From: Pseudomonadota bacterium
GTDB lineage: Bacteria; Desulfobacterota; Desulfovibrionia; Desulfovibrionales; Desulfovibrionaceae
Assembly: GCA_023438245.1 (NCBI GenBank)
Contig: JAEXRD010000130.1
Coordinates: 1-42,430, forward strand
Length of the DNA stretch: 42,430 nt
Direction of reading: 5' to 3'
Made by a program: the position numbers and the translations under genes. The notes below the pieces were generated by a model that was not told where the DNA came from, did not search any database, and saw only the letters and a list, made by a program, of their open reading frames with translations. This document shows positions 25,349-34,029 of the stretch, in pieces (positions within the stretch are counted from its first letter, which is position 1; each line of letters starts with the position of its first letter).

Positions 25349-26353
25349 ATGCAAGCCAGCGCCGAGACCACCCACAACGCCGCGGCGGACGTTCCTCACG
25401 TCCCCGTCATGCTTGGCGAGGTGGTGGAGTACCTGGCCCCCAGGGCGGGCGGGCGCTACCTGGACGGCACCCTGGGCCTGGCCGGGCACAGCCTGGGCCT
25501 CCTGCGCGCCAGCGGCGGCCAGGCCGAGCTGGTCTGCCTGGACCGCGACGAGCAGGCCCTGGCCATGGCCACCAAACGGCTGAACGACGAATTTCCCGGC
25601 CGCGCCCGCACCTTCCACACCGCCTTCAGCGGCTTCGAGGAAGCCCTGGACCAGGCCGGGTGGGACGCCGTGGACGGCGCGGTGCTGGACCTGGGCGTCA
25701 GCTCGCTGCAGCTCGACGAGGCCCTGCGCGGCTTCAGCTTCATGGCCGACGGCCCGCTGGACATGCGCATGGACCCCTCCGGCGGCATGCCCCCGGCCCG
25801 GGTCATCGTGAACAAGGCCCACTACGACGAGCTCCGGCGCATCATCCGCGACCTGGGCGAGGAGCCGCTGGGCGGCAAGATCGCCCGGGCCATCATCCGC
25901 GCGCGCGAGGAGGAGGAGATCGACTCCACCCTGCGCCTGGCGGAGATCGTCTCCCGCGCCTACCCGCCCGACCGCCGCAGGCAGGCCCGCAACCATCCGG
26001 CCACGCGCACCTTCATGGGCCTGCGCATGGCCGTGAACCAGGAGCTGGAGGAGGTGCGCCACTTCCTGTCGCGCATCGTGCACCGGCTGAAGCCCGGCGG
26101 GCGCGTGGCCGTCATCTCCTTCCACTCCGCCGAGGACCGCGAGGTCAAGGAAGCTTTCAAGTACTGGTCCAAGGGCTGCCGCTGCCCGCAGGAGCAGCAG
26201 ATCTGCACCTGCGAGCGCACCCCCGTGCTGCGCACCCTGACCAAAAAGCCCCAGCTGCCCACCGAGGAAGAGGTGGCGCGCAACTCCAGAAGCCGCAGCG
26301 CCAAGCTCCGCGTGGCCGAGCGGCTGGACGTGGCCATCCGGGAGGACGCATGA
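25349..26353 (+). CDS. rsmH: 16S rRNA (cytosine1402-N4)-methyltransferase RsmH
   Basis: RsmH (MraW) methylates N4 of C1402 in 16S rRNA using S-adenosylmethionine. The 334-residue protein matches the family: HVPVMLGEVVEYLAP, the SAM-binding YLDGTLGLAGHSLGLL, LDLGVSSLQLD and FSFMADGPLDMRMDP, then NHPATRTFMGLRMAVNQELE and the C-terminal SRSAKLRVAER. Two in-frame ATGs exist; the one at 25349 is nine bases after AAGAGG, whereas that at 25340 touches it, so 25349 is preferred. Its stop overlaps the ftsL start as ATGA. Confidence 0.97.
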   Translation: MQASAETTHNAAADVPHVPVMLGEVVEYLAPRAGGRYLDGTLGLAGHSLGLLRASGGQAELVCLDRDEQALAMATKRLNDEFPGRARTFHTAFSGFEEALDQAGWDAVDGAVLDLGVSSLQLDEALRGFSFMADGPLDMRMDPSGGMPPARVIVNKAHYDELRRIIRDLGEEPLGGKIARAIIRAREEEEIDSTLRLAEIVSRAYPPDRRRQARNHPATRTFMGLRMAVNQELEEVRHFLSRIVHRLKPGGRVAVISFHSAEDREVKEAFKYWSKGCRCPQEQQICTCERTPVLRTLTKKPQLPTEEEVARNSRSRSAKLRVAERLDVAIREDA

Positions 26354-26658
26354 GCTTCGGGTTCAAGGGCTGGGCGCTGTCGTTCCTCTGGGCCGTGTGC
26401 GCCGCGCTGGTGCTCAGCCTGGGCTCGGTGTGGCTGAACATCGAGCGCATGGACCTGGCCTACGACGTGAACAAGCTGGAGAAGGAGCTGGCCGGGCGCA
26501 CGGCGCTGATCTCCAAGCTGGAGTTGGAGCGCAACAACCTGCTCTCGCCCTACCGGCTCAAGCGCCTGGCCGCCATGTACGGGCTGCAGCCCGTGGGCCC
26601 GGGCCAGATGCGCATGATGACCCCGCAGCAGCCCCAGCAGGAAGAAAAGGCGAACTAG
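26350..26658 (+). CDS. ftsL: cell division protein FtsL
   Basis: FtsL is a small bitopic protein that joins FtsB and FtsQ in the divisome. The 102 residues have a short cytoplasmic start, one membrane segment (about 8-29) and a periplasmic coiled coil (about 30-70, with LAYDVNKLEKELAGRTALIS and following residues), ending in a Gln-rich tail. The sequence is poorly conserved, and identification rests on shape plus position between rsmH and ftsI. The ATG at 26350 overlaps the rsmH stop by four bases, behind GGAGG. Confidence 0.88.
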   Translation: MSFGFKGWALSFLWAVCAALVLSLGSVWLNIERMDLAYDVNKLEKELAGRTALISKLELERNNLLSPYRLKRLAAMYGLQPVGPGQMRMMTPQQPQQEEKAN

Positions 26659-26691
26659 GAATTTCAAGGCACGAGGCGGACGGCGAGGGAT

Positions 26692-28674
26692 ATGAAGGAA
26701 GCGCGGAAGACACCCAGGTTCAAGGCCGGAAGCCCCACCCGGCCCAAGACCGACACCGGCAAGCTCAAGCTGGCCGGCGTTGTCGTCTTCTTCGCCCTGA
26801 TCTGGGTGCTGCTGTGGACCCGCGCGGCCTACGTGCAGCTCTTCCAGGGCCCCAAGCTGGAGCAGATGGCCAGCAAGCAGAACCTGGCCGCCGAGTTCGA
26901 GCTGGGCGAGCGCGGGCGCATCTACGCCCGCAACGGCGCCCTGCTGGCCACCAGCGTGGAGACCAAGAGCGTGTACGCCTCGCCCATCGAGGTGGAGGAC
27001 GCGGCCAAGACCGCCGCCGCCCTGTCGCGCATCCTGGGCGTTCCCGCCCGTCAGATCGAGCGCGACCTGACCAGCAAGAAGGGCTTCGTGTGGATCAAGC
27101 GCCAGATCGGCGACCGCGAATCCCAGGAGATCGCCGAGACCAAGATGGCCGGCGTGCACCTCACCAGCGAGTTCCGCCGCATGTACCCCAACCGCCACAG
27201 CGCCGGGCAGGTGCTGGGCTTCGTGGGCGTGGACGGCAAGGGCCTGGAGGGCATCGAGAGCCAGTTCGAGGAGCGCATGGCCGGTGGCCAGGCCCAGTTC
27301 GTGGTGCAGCGCGACGCCTCCGGCCGCAGGCTGTACCTGGACGCCCAGGGCCGCGAGATGGACATCCGGGGCATGGACGTGCGCCTGACCATCGACACCG
27401 TGGTGCAGGACGCCGCCGAGCTGGCCCTGTCCGAGGTGGTGACCAAGTACAACGGCCGCTCCGGCATGGCCATCGTGGTCAAGGTGGACAGCGGCGAGGT
27501 GCTGGCCCTGGCCCACTACCCGTTCTTCAATTCCAACACCTACAGCGAGTCCAAGGCCGCGCAGCGCCGCAACCGCGCCGCCCTGGACATCTTCGAGCCC
27601 GGCTCGACCATGAAGCCCTTCGTGTTCGCCGCGGCGCTGGACGCCAAGGTCATCGACCCGAACAAGGTCATCGACTGCGAGGGCGGCAAGTGGAACCTGC
27701 GCGGCAAGACCATCCGCGACACCCACCCCTACCGCTGGCTCTCGGCCAACCGCGTGCTGCGCTATTCCAGCAACATCGGCACGGCCAAGATCGGCCTGGC
27801 CCTGGGCGCGCAGCCGCTCTACAACACCCTGCGCAAGGTGGGCTTCGGCGAGCGCCCGGGCCTGGAGATTCCCAGCGAGTCGCCCGGCATGCTGCGCCAG
27901 CCCAAGGATTGGGGCGAGTTCGACACCGCCGCCATCTCCTTCGGCCAGGGCATCGGCGTCACCGGCATGCAGCTGGCCAAGGCCTACCTGACCCTGGCCA
28001 ACTTCGGCGTCACCAAGCCGCTCAAGCTCATCCTGGACCCCACCCAGGAGACCAGCGGCGCGGGCGAGCGCGTGTTCAGCGAGGAGACGGCCAAGTCCGT
28101 GCTCTCCATGATGCGCGAGGTGGTGGAGGAGGACGGCACCGGCAAGGCGGCCAAGATCCCCGGCGTGACCATCGCCGGCAAGACCGGCACCGCCCAGAAG
28201 GCCAGCGGCGGCAGCTACGGCGCGGGCAACGTGGCCAGCTTCGCCGCGCTGGTGCCCGGCGAGAAGCCCGAATTCGTGATCTTCGTCTCGGTGGACGAGC
28301 CCTCCCCCGTGACCTACGGCGGCATCGTCTGCGCCCCGGCCATCCGGGATATTGCCATCAAGACGCTCTCGTACTATGGCCGCCTGCCGGAGGGCAAAGG
28401 CGCCCCCGCCCAGGACCAGCCGGAGTACTCCATGCAGGAGCGGGCCACCAAGCCCCCCACCGCCCAGGCCGGGGCCACCGTGCCCAACCTGGTGGGCCTG
28501 CCCATCCGCCGCGCCCTGGAAGTGCTGGGCCAGCGCGGCATCGTTCCCAGCCTCAAGGGCAGCGGCATGGTGGTCTCCGCCCAGCGCCCCGCACCCGGCG
28601 AGGCCTGGCCCGAGGCGCAAAGCCACGGCAAGGAAGACGGCTTCATCCTCTGGCTCGGCCAGGGAAGCAAATAG
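26692..28674 (+). CDS. ftsI: peptidoglycan transpeptidase FtsI (PBP3) with C-terminal PASTA domain
   Basis: FtsI cross-links septal peptidoglycan in the periplasm. The 660 residues show a cytoplasmic start, one membrane segment (about 26-44) and a pedestal domain. The penicillin-binding transpeptidase domain has Ser305-x-x-Lys308 in FEPGSTMKPF, SSN at 359-361 and KTGT at 497-500. Residues about 594-657 form a PASTA domain (VPNLVGLPIRRALEVLGQRG, then GSGMVVSAQRPAPG). This tail is absent from E. coli FtsI, so the length is larger than usual. The ATG at 26692 has GGCGAGGGAT upstream. Neighbours are ftsL and murE. Confidence 0.96.
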   Translation: MKEARKTPRFKAGSPTRPKTDTGKLKLAGVVVFFALIWVLLWTRAAYVQLFQGPKLEQMASKQNLAAEFELGERGRIYARNGALLATSVETKSVYASPIEVEDAAKTAAALSRILGVPARQIERDLTSKKGFVWIKRQIGDRESQEIAETKMAGVHLTSEFRRMYPNRHSAGQVLGFVGVDGKGLEGIESQFEERMAGGQAQFVVQRDASGRRLYLDAQGREMDIRGMDVRLTIDTVVQDAAELALSEVVTKYNGRSGMAIVVKVDSGEVLALAHYPFFNSNTYSESKAAQRRNRAALDIFEPGSTMKPFVFAAALDAKVIDPNKVIDCEGGKWNLRGKTIRDTHPYRWLSANRVLRYSSNIGTAKIGLALGAQPLYNTLRKVGFGERPGLEIPSESPGMLRQPKDWGEFDTAAISFGQGIGVTGMQLAKAYLTLANFGVTKPLKLILDPTQETSGAGERVFSEETAKSVLSMMREVVEEDGTGKAAKIPGVTIAGKTGTAQKASGGSYGAGNVASFAALVPGEKPEFVIFVSVDEPSPVTYGGIVCAPAIRDIAIKTLSYYGRLPEGKGAPAQDQPEYSMQERATKPPTAQAGATVPNLVGLPIRRALEVLGQRGIVPSLKGSGMVVSAQRPAPGEAWPEAQSHGKEDGFILWLGQGSK

Positions 28675-28684
28675 GACACGGATC

Positions 28685-30169
28685 ATGACGACGAAAAGCG
28701 CCTGGAATCAACTTCTTGCCCTGGTGGGACGCGGCCTGGCCGTGCGCACCGACTCGCGCGAGGTGCGCCCCGGCGAGGCCTTTGTGGCCATGCCCGCCGC
28801 CGCCCCGGGCGGCCCCTCGGGCCAGGACTTCCTGCCCATGGCCCTGGAGCGCGGCGCTGCCTGGGTGGTGGCCGCCCCCGGCGTGAAGCTGCCCAAGGGC
28901 GAGCTGGCCGACGGCGCCAGGCTCATCACCGTGGAGGACCCCCGCGACGCCCTGGGAGCCCTTGCCGCCGCGCACTTCCGCACGGGCGAGCACATGCTCC
29001 AGCTCGTGGGCGTCACCGGCACCAACGGCAAGACCACCGTGGCCTACCTCATCGAGGGGCTGCTGGCCGCCGCCGGGCGCAAGGTGGGCGTGCTGGGCAC
29101 CGTGGCCTACCGCTGGCCCGGCGAGAGCATCGACGCCAGCCTGACCACCCCCGGCTGCTGGAAGCTGCATGAGCTCATGGCCCGCATGTCCGCCGCCGGG
29201 GTGGACACCGTGGTCATGGAGGCCAGCTCCCACGCCCTGCACCAGAAGCGCGTGGCCGGGCTGGACTACCACGCCGCCGTCATGACCAACCTGACCCAGG
29301 ACCACCTGGACTACCACGGGAATTTCGAGGACTACTACCAGGCCAAGAAGCTCTTGTTCAGCGCCTATCCCCTGCCGGACAAGTTCAAGGCCGCCAACGC
29401 CGACGACCCCTACGGCCTGCGCCTGCTCTCCGAGCTGCCCGACGCCGTGGGCTTCACCCTGGCCGGGGCGGTGGTGCCCGGCAACCGCCTGCTGCGCGGC
29501 TTCATCCGCAAGAGCACCGGCAAGGGCCTGACCCTGGACATGGAGTTCGAGGGCAAGAGCTGGACGCTGGAGAGCGGGCTGGTGGGCGCGCACAACGCCT
29601 CCAACCTGCTGGCCGCCCAGGCCGTGGGCCTGGGGCTGGGCCTCTCCGCCGCGGAAATGCAGGCCCTGGCCCCCTTCACCGGCGTTCCGGGCAGGCTGGA
29701 GCGCGTGCCCAACGACAAGGGCCTGGACATCTTCGTGGACTACGCCCACACCCCGGACGCGCTCATCAACGTGCTGCAGGCCCTGCGCGCCCTGGATTTC
29801 GGCAAGGTCATCGCCGTGTTCGGCTGCGGCGGCAACCGCGACCGCACCAAGCGCCCGCTCATGGGCCGGGCCGTGGCCCAGCTGGCCGACGTGGCCGTGC
29901 TCACCAGCGACAACCCCCGCCACGAGGACCCGCTGGCCATCATGGCCGACGTGCGGCCCGGACTGGCCGACGGCCCGGCGCGCCTGAGCGTTGTGGAGGA
30001 GCCGGACCGCTACCAGGCCCTGTGCAAGGCCATTTCGATCATGCGCCCCGGCGACGCCCTGCTTGTGGCGGGCAAGGGGCACGAGTCCTACCAGCAGGTG
30101 GGCGACGTGAAGCATCCCTTCTCCGACGTGGAGGCCGTTGGCCGCGCCATCAAGGAGGTTCTGGCGTGA
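28685..30169 (+). CDS. murE: UDP-MurNAc-tripeptide synthetase MurE (meso-DAP type)
   Basis: MurE adds the third amino acid to UDP-MurNAc-L-Ala-D-Glu in the cytoplasm using ATP. The 494-residue protein has the N-terminal UDP-sugar domain (TDSREVRPGEAFVAM), the central ATPase domain with VGVTGTNGKTTVAYLIEG and a C-terminal domain. The motif SDNPRHEDP (DNPR) indicates meso-diaminopimelate rather than lysine as the substrate. The ATG at 28685 lies 10 bases after ftsI; the larger open frame from 28352 lies inside ftsI. Its stop overlaps the murF GTG start as GTGA. Confidence 0.97.
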   Translation: MTTKSAWNQLLALVGRGLAVRTDSREVRPGEAFVAMPAAAPGGPSGQDFLPMALERGAAWVVAAPGVKLPKGELADGARLITVEDPRDALGALAAAHFRTGEHMLQLVGVTGTNGKTTVAYLIEGLLAAAGRKVGVLGTVAYRWPGESIDASLTTPGCWKLHELMARMSAAGVDTVVMEASSHALHQKRVAGLDYHAAVMTNLTQDHLDYHGNFEDYYQAKKLLFSAYPLPDKFKAANADDPYGLRLLSELPDAVGFTLAGAVVPGNRLLRGFIRKSTGKGLTLDMEFEGKSWTLESGLVGAHNASNLLAAQAVGLGLGLSAAEMQALAPFTGVPGRLERVPNDKGLDIFVDYAHTPDALINVLQALRALDFGKVIAVFGCGGNRDRTKRPLMGRAVAQLADVAVLTSDNPRHEDPLAIMADVRPGLADGPARLSVVEEPDRYQALCKAISIMRPGDALLVAGKGHESYQQVGDVKHPFSDVEAVGRAIKEVLA

Positions 30170-31608
30170 GGTTCACCGTGGGCGAAGCCGCATACTGCCT
30201 CACGGGCAGCCAGATCACCGGTCCCGCGGGGGCCCGGAAGATCTCCGCCGTGCGCACCGACAGCCGGACCCTGGAGCCCGGCGACCTGTTCGTGTGCCTG
30301 GTGGGCGAGCGCTTCGACGGCCACGACTTCGCCGTGCAGGCCTCGCGCCTGGGCGCCGCCGCCATCCTGGTCAGCCGCCATACCGAATGCTCCGACTCCG
30401 CCTGCCCGGTCATCCAGGTGCCCGACACCCTGGCCGGACTGGGCCGCCTGGCCCGCTGCTGGCGCGACCGCTATCAGGGCCGCGTGGTGGCCGTCACCGG
30501 CACCGCGGGCAAGACCACGGTGAAGGAGCTGGCCGCCCAGACCCTGGAGAACATCCTGGCCGCCAAGGGTGGCAAGAAGGCCGGGCGCGTGGCCAAGAAC
30601 CACAAGAATTTCAACAATCAGGTGGGCCTGCCCCTGTCCATCCTGGCCGCCAGCGGCGATGAAGACGCCTGGGTCATGGAAGTGGGCATCAGCAAGCCCC
30701 ACGACATGGACGAGCTGGGCGTGGTGGTGGCCCCGGACGTGGCCCTGGTGCTGAACATCGGCCCCGCCCACCTGGAGGGGCTGGGCAGCCTGGCCGGAGT
30801 GGCCCAGGCCAAGGCCTCGCTGCTGCGCCATGTCGCCTCGGCCGAGGACTGCGGCACCGCCCTGTGCAGCATGGACTACCCCGAGCTGTGGTCCTCGGCC
30901 AAGGCCCAGCGCCCCGATGTGGTCGGCTTCTCGGCCAAGGACGAGGGCGCGCGCTACTTCGCCCGCTTCGTGGCCGCCCTGGAGGACGGGCGCGGCCGCT
31001 TCGAGATTTCCGTGGCCGGAGAGCGCGTGAGCGCGGTGCTGCCCGCCTGCGGCGCGCACTTCGCCGAGAACGCCGCCGCCGTGGCCGCCATCTGCCACAC
31101 CCTGGGCCACAGCGCCGCCGAAATCGCCGCGGGCCTGAACGGCTGCGAGCTGCCCGAGCAGCGCTTCCGCTGCTCCATGCGCGGCGGCTGGTGCGTGGTG
31201 GACGACACCTACAACGCCAACCCGCTGTCCATGGCCCGCAGCATCGAGGCCGCCCGGCTCATGGCCGGTGAGAAACCCCTGGTGCTGGTGCTGGGCGAAA
31301 TGCGCGAGCTGGGCAGCGGCGCGCAGCAGGCCCACGAGGAGCTGGGCCGCATGCTGCCCGGCGTGGCCCCGGCCGCCGTGTTCTTCAAGGGCGAGCTGGT
31401 GGCCGACGTGCAGCGCGGCGCGGGCAAGGAACTTTCGGTGACCAAGGTGGACGACCCGGCCCAGGTGCTGGACGGACTCAAGGCCATCCCCGGCGGCCAC
31501 GGCGTGGTGCTGGTGAAGGGCTCGCGCTCCCTGCGCATGGAGGAATACGCCCAGGCCGTTCTGTGCGGCGGGCTGGCCGACTCCGGGGAAAGGGGGAACG
31601 CGCAATGA
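30166..31608 (+). CDS. murF: UDP-MurNAc-pentapeptide synthetase MurF
   Basis: MurF joins D-Ala-D-Ala to the UDP-MurNAc tripeptide. The 480-residue protein shows RTDSRTLEPGDLFVCLVGER at the N-terminus, the ATP-binding VTGTAGKTTVKELAAQTLEN, KNFNNQVGLPLSI and WVMEVGISKPHDMDELG, with DDTYNANPLSM near the C-terminal domain. The chosen start is the GTG at 30166, which overlaps the murE stop and follows AAGGAGG by seven bases. Its stop overlaps the mraY ATG as ATGA. No ddl or D-Ala ligase gene lies next to it, so that enzyme must be encoded elsewhere. Confidence 0.97.
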   Translation: MRFTVGEAAYCLTGSQITGPAGARKISAVRTDSRTLEPGDLFVCLVGERFDGHDFAVQASRLGAAAILVSRHTECSDSACPVIQVPDTLAGLGRLARCWRDRYQGRVVAVTGTAGKTTVKELAAQTLENILAAKGGKKAGRVAKNHKNFNNQVGLPLSILAASGDEDAWVMEVGISKPHDMDELGVVVAPDVALVLNIGPAHLEGLGSLAGVAQAKASLLRHVASAEDCGTALCSMDYPELWSSAKAQRPDVVGFSAKDEGARYFARFVAALEDGRGRFEISVAGERVSAVLPACGAHFAENAAAVAAICHTLGHSAAEIAAGLNGCELPEQRFRCSMRGGWCVVDDTYNANPLSMARSIEAARLMAGEKPLVLVLGEMRELGSGAQQAHEELGRMLPGVAPAAVFFKGELVADVQRGAGKELSVTKVDDPAQVLDGLKAIPGGHGVVLVKGSRSLRMEEYAQAVLCGGLADSGERGNAQ

Positions 31609-32681
31609 TCTACAACCTGCTCGTGCCCCTGGCCAACAAGATCACGCTGTTCAACGTCTTCCGCTACATCACCTTCCGCAGCGTCTACGCGCTGCTGACG
31701 GCGCTGATCATCTCCATCGTGCTCGGGCCCCGGATCATCCAGTGGCTCAAGGACCTGCGCTTCCGCCAGCACATCCTGGAGGAGGTGACCAGCCACCAGG
31801 CCAAGGAAGGCACCCCCACCATGGGCGGCATCATCATCGCCGCCGCCTTCGTGCCCAGCGTCATCCTCTGGGGCGACCTGACCAACGTGTACATCTGGCT
31901 GACCCTGCTGGTGTTCTGCGGGTTCGGCGCGGTGGGCTTCTGGGACGACTACACCAAGGTGGTGAAGAAGCAGAACAAGGGCATCAGCCCCCGGGCCAAG
32001 CTCTGCGGCCAGCTCTTGGTGGCCACCTCGGCCATCACGCTCCTGATCTTCCAGCCCGCCTACTCCACCGTGCTGGCCGTGCCCTTCTTCAAGCACATCC
32101 ACCCGGACCTGGGCCTGTTCTACCTGCCCTTCGCCGTGTTCATCCTGGTGGCCGCCAGCAACGCCGTGAACCTCACCGACGGCCTGGACGGCCTGGCCAT
32201 CGGCCCCACGGTGGTCGCGGCGGCCTGCTTCGCGCTGTTCATCTACGCCGCGGGCCACGCCACCATCGCCCAGTACCTGAACATCACCCCCGTGCCCGGC
32301 GTGGGCGAGGTGACGGTGCTGTGCGGCGCGCTGGTGGGCGCGGGCCTGGGCTTCCTCTGGTTCAACGCCTACCCCGCCCAGGTGTTCATGGGCGACGTGG
32401 GCTCCCTGGCCCTGGGCGGCACGCTCGGCTTCATCGCCGTGCTGGCCAAGCAGGAGCTGGTGCTGGCGCTGGTCGGCGGCGTGTTCGTGTTCGAGACCCT
32501 CTCGGTCATCCTGCAGGTGGGCTACTTCAAGATGAGCGGCGGCAAGCGCATCTTCCGCATGGCCCCGCTGCACCACCACTTCGAGCTCAAGGGCGTTCCC
32601 GAGTCCAAGATCATCATCCGTTTCTGGATTCTCTCCATCCTCATGGCCCTGATGGCCCTGAGCACGCTGAAGCTTCGCTAG
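31605..32681 (+). CDS. mraY: phospho-MurNAc-pentapeptide transferase MraY
   Basis: MraY transfers phospho-MurNAc-pentapeptide from UDP to undecaprenyl phosphate, giving lipid I on the inner membrane. The 358 residues contain about ten membrane segments. Catalytic and substrate motifs are TPTMGGIII, FWDDYTKVVKKQNKG, the Asp-rich NLTDGLDGLAIG, FMGDVGSLALGG and PLHHHFELKG. Length is normal. It overlaps the murF stop by four bases and is followed by murD. Confidence 0.98.
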   Translation: MIYNLLVPLANKITLFNVFRYITFRSVYALLTALIISIVLGPRIIQWLKDLRFRQHILEEVTSHQAKEGTPTMGGIIIAAAFVPSVILWGDLTNVYIWLTLLVFCGFGAVGFWDDYTKVVKKQNKGISPRAKLCGQLLVATSAITLLIFQPAYSTVLAVPFFKHIHPDLGLFYLPFAVFILVAASNAVNLTDGLDGLAIGPTVVAAACFALFIYAAGHATIAQYLNITPVPGVGEVTVLCGALVGAGLGFLWFNAYPAQVFMGDVGSLALGGTLGFIAVLAKQELVLALVGGVFVFETLSVILQVGYFKMSGGKRIFRMAPLHHHFELKGVPESKIIIRFWILSILMALMALSTLKLR

Positions 32682-32691
32682 GGAGGGCGGC

Positions 32692-34029
32692 ATGGAGAGG
32701 ACAGTGCGCACTCTGCAAAGTCTAAAGATTTTCAAGAGGAAGCTCGCCGTTGTGGTGGGGGCCGGGGTCTCCGGCCTGGCCGCCTGCCGGTTCCTGCTCT
32801 CGCTGGGGGCCACGGTGCGCCTGGTGGACGCCAAGGCCGACCTGTCCCAGGATGTGCTGCTGAAGGTGGCCCAGAACCCCGCCGAGGCGGGCATCACGCT
32901 TCAGGCCGGGCCGCACACCCCCGCGCAGTTCGAGGACGCCGACCTCGTCGTGCTCTCCCCGGGCGTGCCGGTGAAGAAGCTGGCCGAGGTGCTGCAGAAC
33001 GTGGAGCCCTGGCGCGTGGTGGCCGAGATGGAGTTCGCCTCCTGGTTCCTGCGCGAGCCGATCATCGCCATCACCGGCACCAACGGCAAGACCACCACCA
33101 CCACGCTGGTGGGCCACATCCTGGAGCACGCGGGCCTGTCCACCTTCGTGGGCGGCAACATCGGCACCCCCTTGTGCGACTACCTCATGCGCGACGAGGC
33201 CGCCGACGTGCTGGTCATCGAGATCTCCAGCTTCCAGCTCCAGAACTGCCGCACGTTTGCCCCCCGCGTGGCCGCGCTGCTCAATTTCTCGGCCAATCAC
33301 CTGGACTACCACGCGGACATGGAGGAGTACCTCTCCGCCAAGCTGAACCTGTTCTCCCAGCAGGACCACGGCTGCGTGGCCATCGTCCCGGCCGCCATGA
33401 AGGACGAGCTGGAGGCGCGGAACTTCACCGACGCCCGGCGCGAGTACTTCAGCGCAGACACCGACTTTGAATGCCCGGGCCTGCCCGGCGCGCACAACCG
33501 CGAGAACATCGCCGCGGCCTGGCGCATGGTGCGCTGCTTCGGCGTCACCCAGGAGCAGGCCCGCGCGGCCATCGCCGCCTTCCACGCCCTGCCCCACCGC
33601 ATCCAGCCCGTGGGCACGGCCCGGGGCGTGCGCTTCGTCAACGACTCCAAGGCCACCACCCTGGACAGCGTGGCCGCCGCAGTGCGCAGCATGGACGCTC
33701 CGGTGCGCCTGCTCATGGGCGGGGTGTTCAAGGGCGGCGTGGTCGAGGACATCCTGCCCGCGCTGCAGGAGCGCGTGGTCAGCGTGGGCCTGTTCGGGGC
33801 GTCCCGCGAGGTCTTCGAGCCCGCGCTGGCCCCGCACTTCCCCGTGGCCTGGGACCAGACCCTGGAAGAGGCCGTGCGCCGCCAGTTCGCGCTGGCCGCC
33901 CCCGGCGAGGTCATCCTGCTCTCGCCCGCCACGGCCAGCTTCGACGCCTACACCGGCTACACCGCGCGCGGGGCCGACTTCGCCCGCGTGGCCGCCGCCC
34001 TCACGGCGGAAAACGGGGAGGGCGCATGA
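32692..34029 (+). CDS. murD: UDP-MurNAc-L-alanine:D-glutamate ligase MurD
   Basis: MurD adds D-Glu to UDP-MurNAc-L-Ala with ATP. The 445 residues show a Rossmann-like N-terminus (VVVGAGVSGLAACRFLLSLG), the ATPase loop AITGTNGKTTTTTLVGHIL and VIEISSFQLQNC. HNRENIAAAWRM and NDSKATTLDSVAAAV mark the last domain. Length matches the family (about 440-450). The ATG at 32692 follows GGAGGG. The first dozen residues (RTVRTLQSLKIFKRK) are a basic extension before the usual start. The stop overlaps the ftsW ATG. Confidence 0.97.
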   Translation: MERTVRTLQSLKIFKRKLAVVVGAGVSGLAACRFLLSLGATVRLVDAKADLSQDVLLKVAQNPAEAGITLQAGPHTPAQFEDADLVVLSPGVPVKKLAEVLQNVEPWRVVAEMEFASWFLREPIIAITGTNGKTTTTTLVGHILEHAGLSTFVGGNIGTPLCDYLMRDEAADVLVIEISSFQLQNCRTFAPRVAALLNFSANHLDYHADMEEYLSAKLNLFSQQDHGCVAIVPAAMKDELEARNFTDARREYFSADTDFECPGLPGAHNRENIAAAWRMVRCFGVTQEQARAAIAAFHALPHRIQPVGTARGVRFVNDSKATTLDSVAAAVRSMDAPVRLLMGGVFKGGVVEDILPALQERVVSVGLFGASREVFEPALAPHFPVAWDQTLEEAVRRQFALAAPGEVILLSPATASFDAYTGYTARGADFARVAAALTAENGEGA

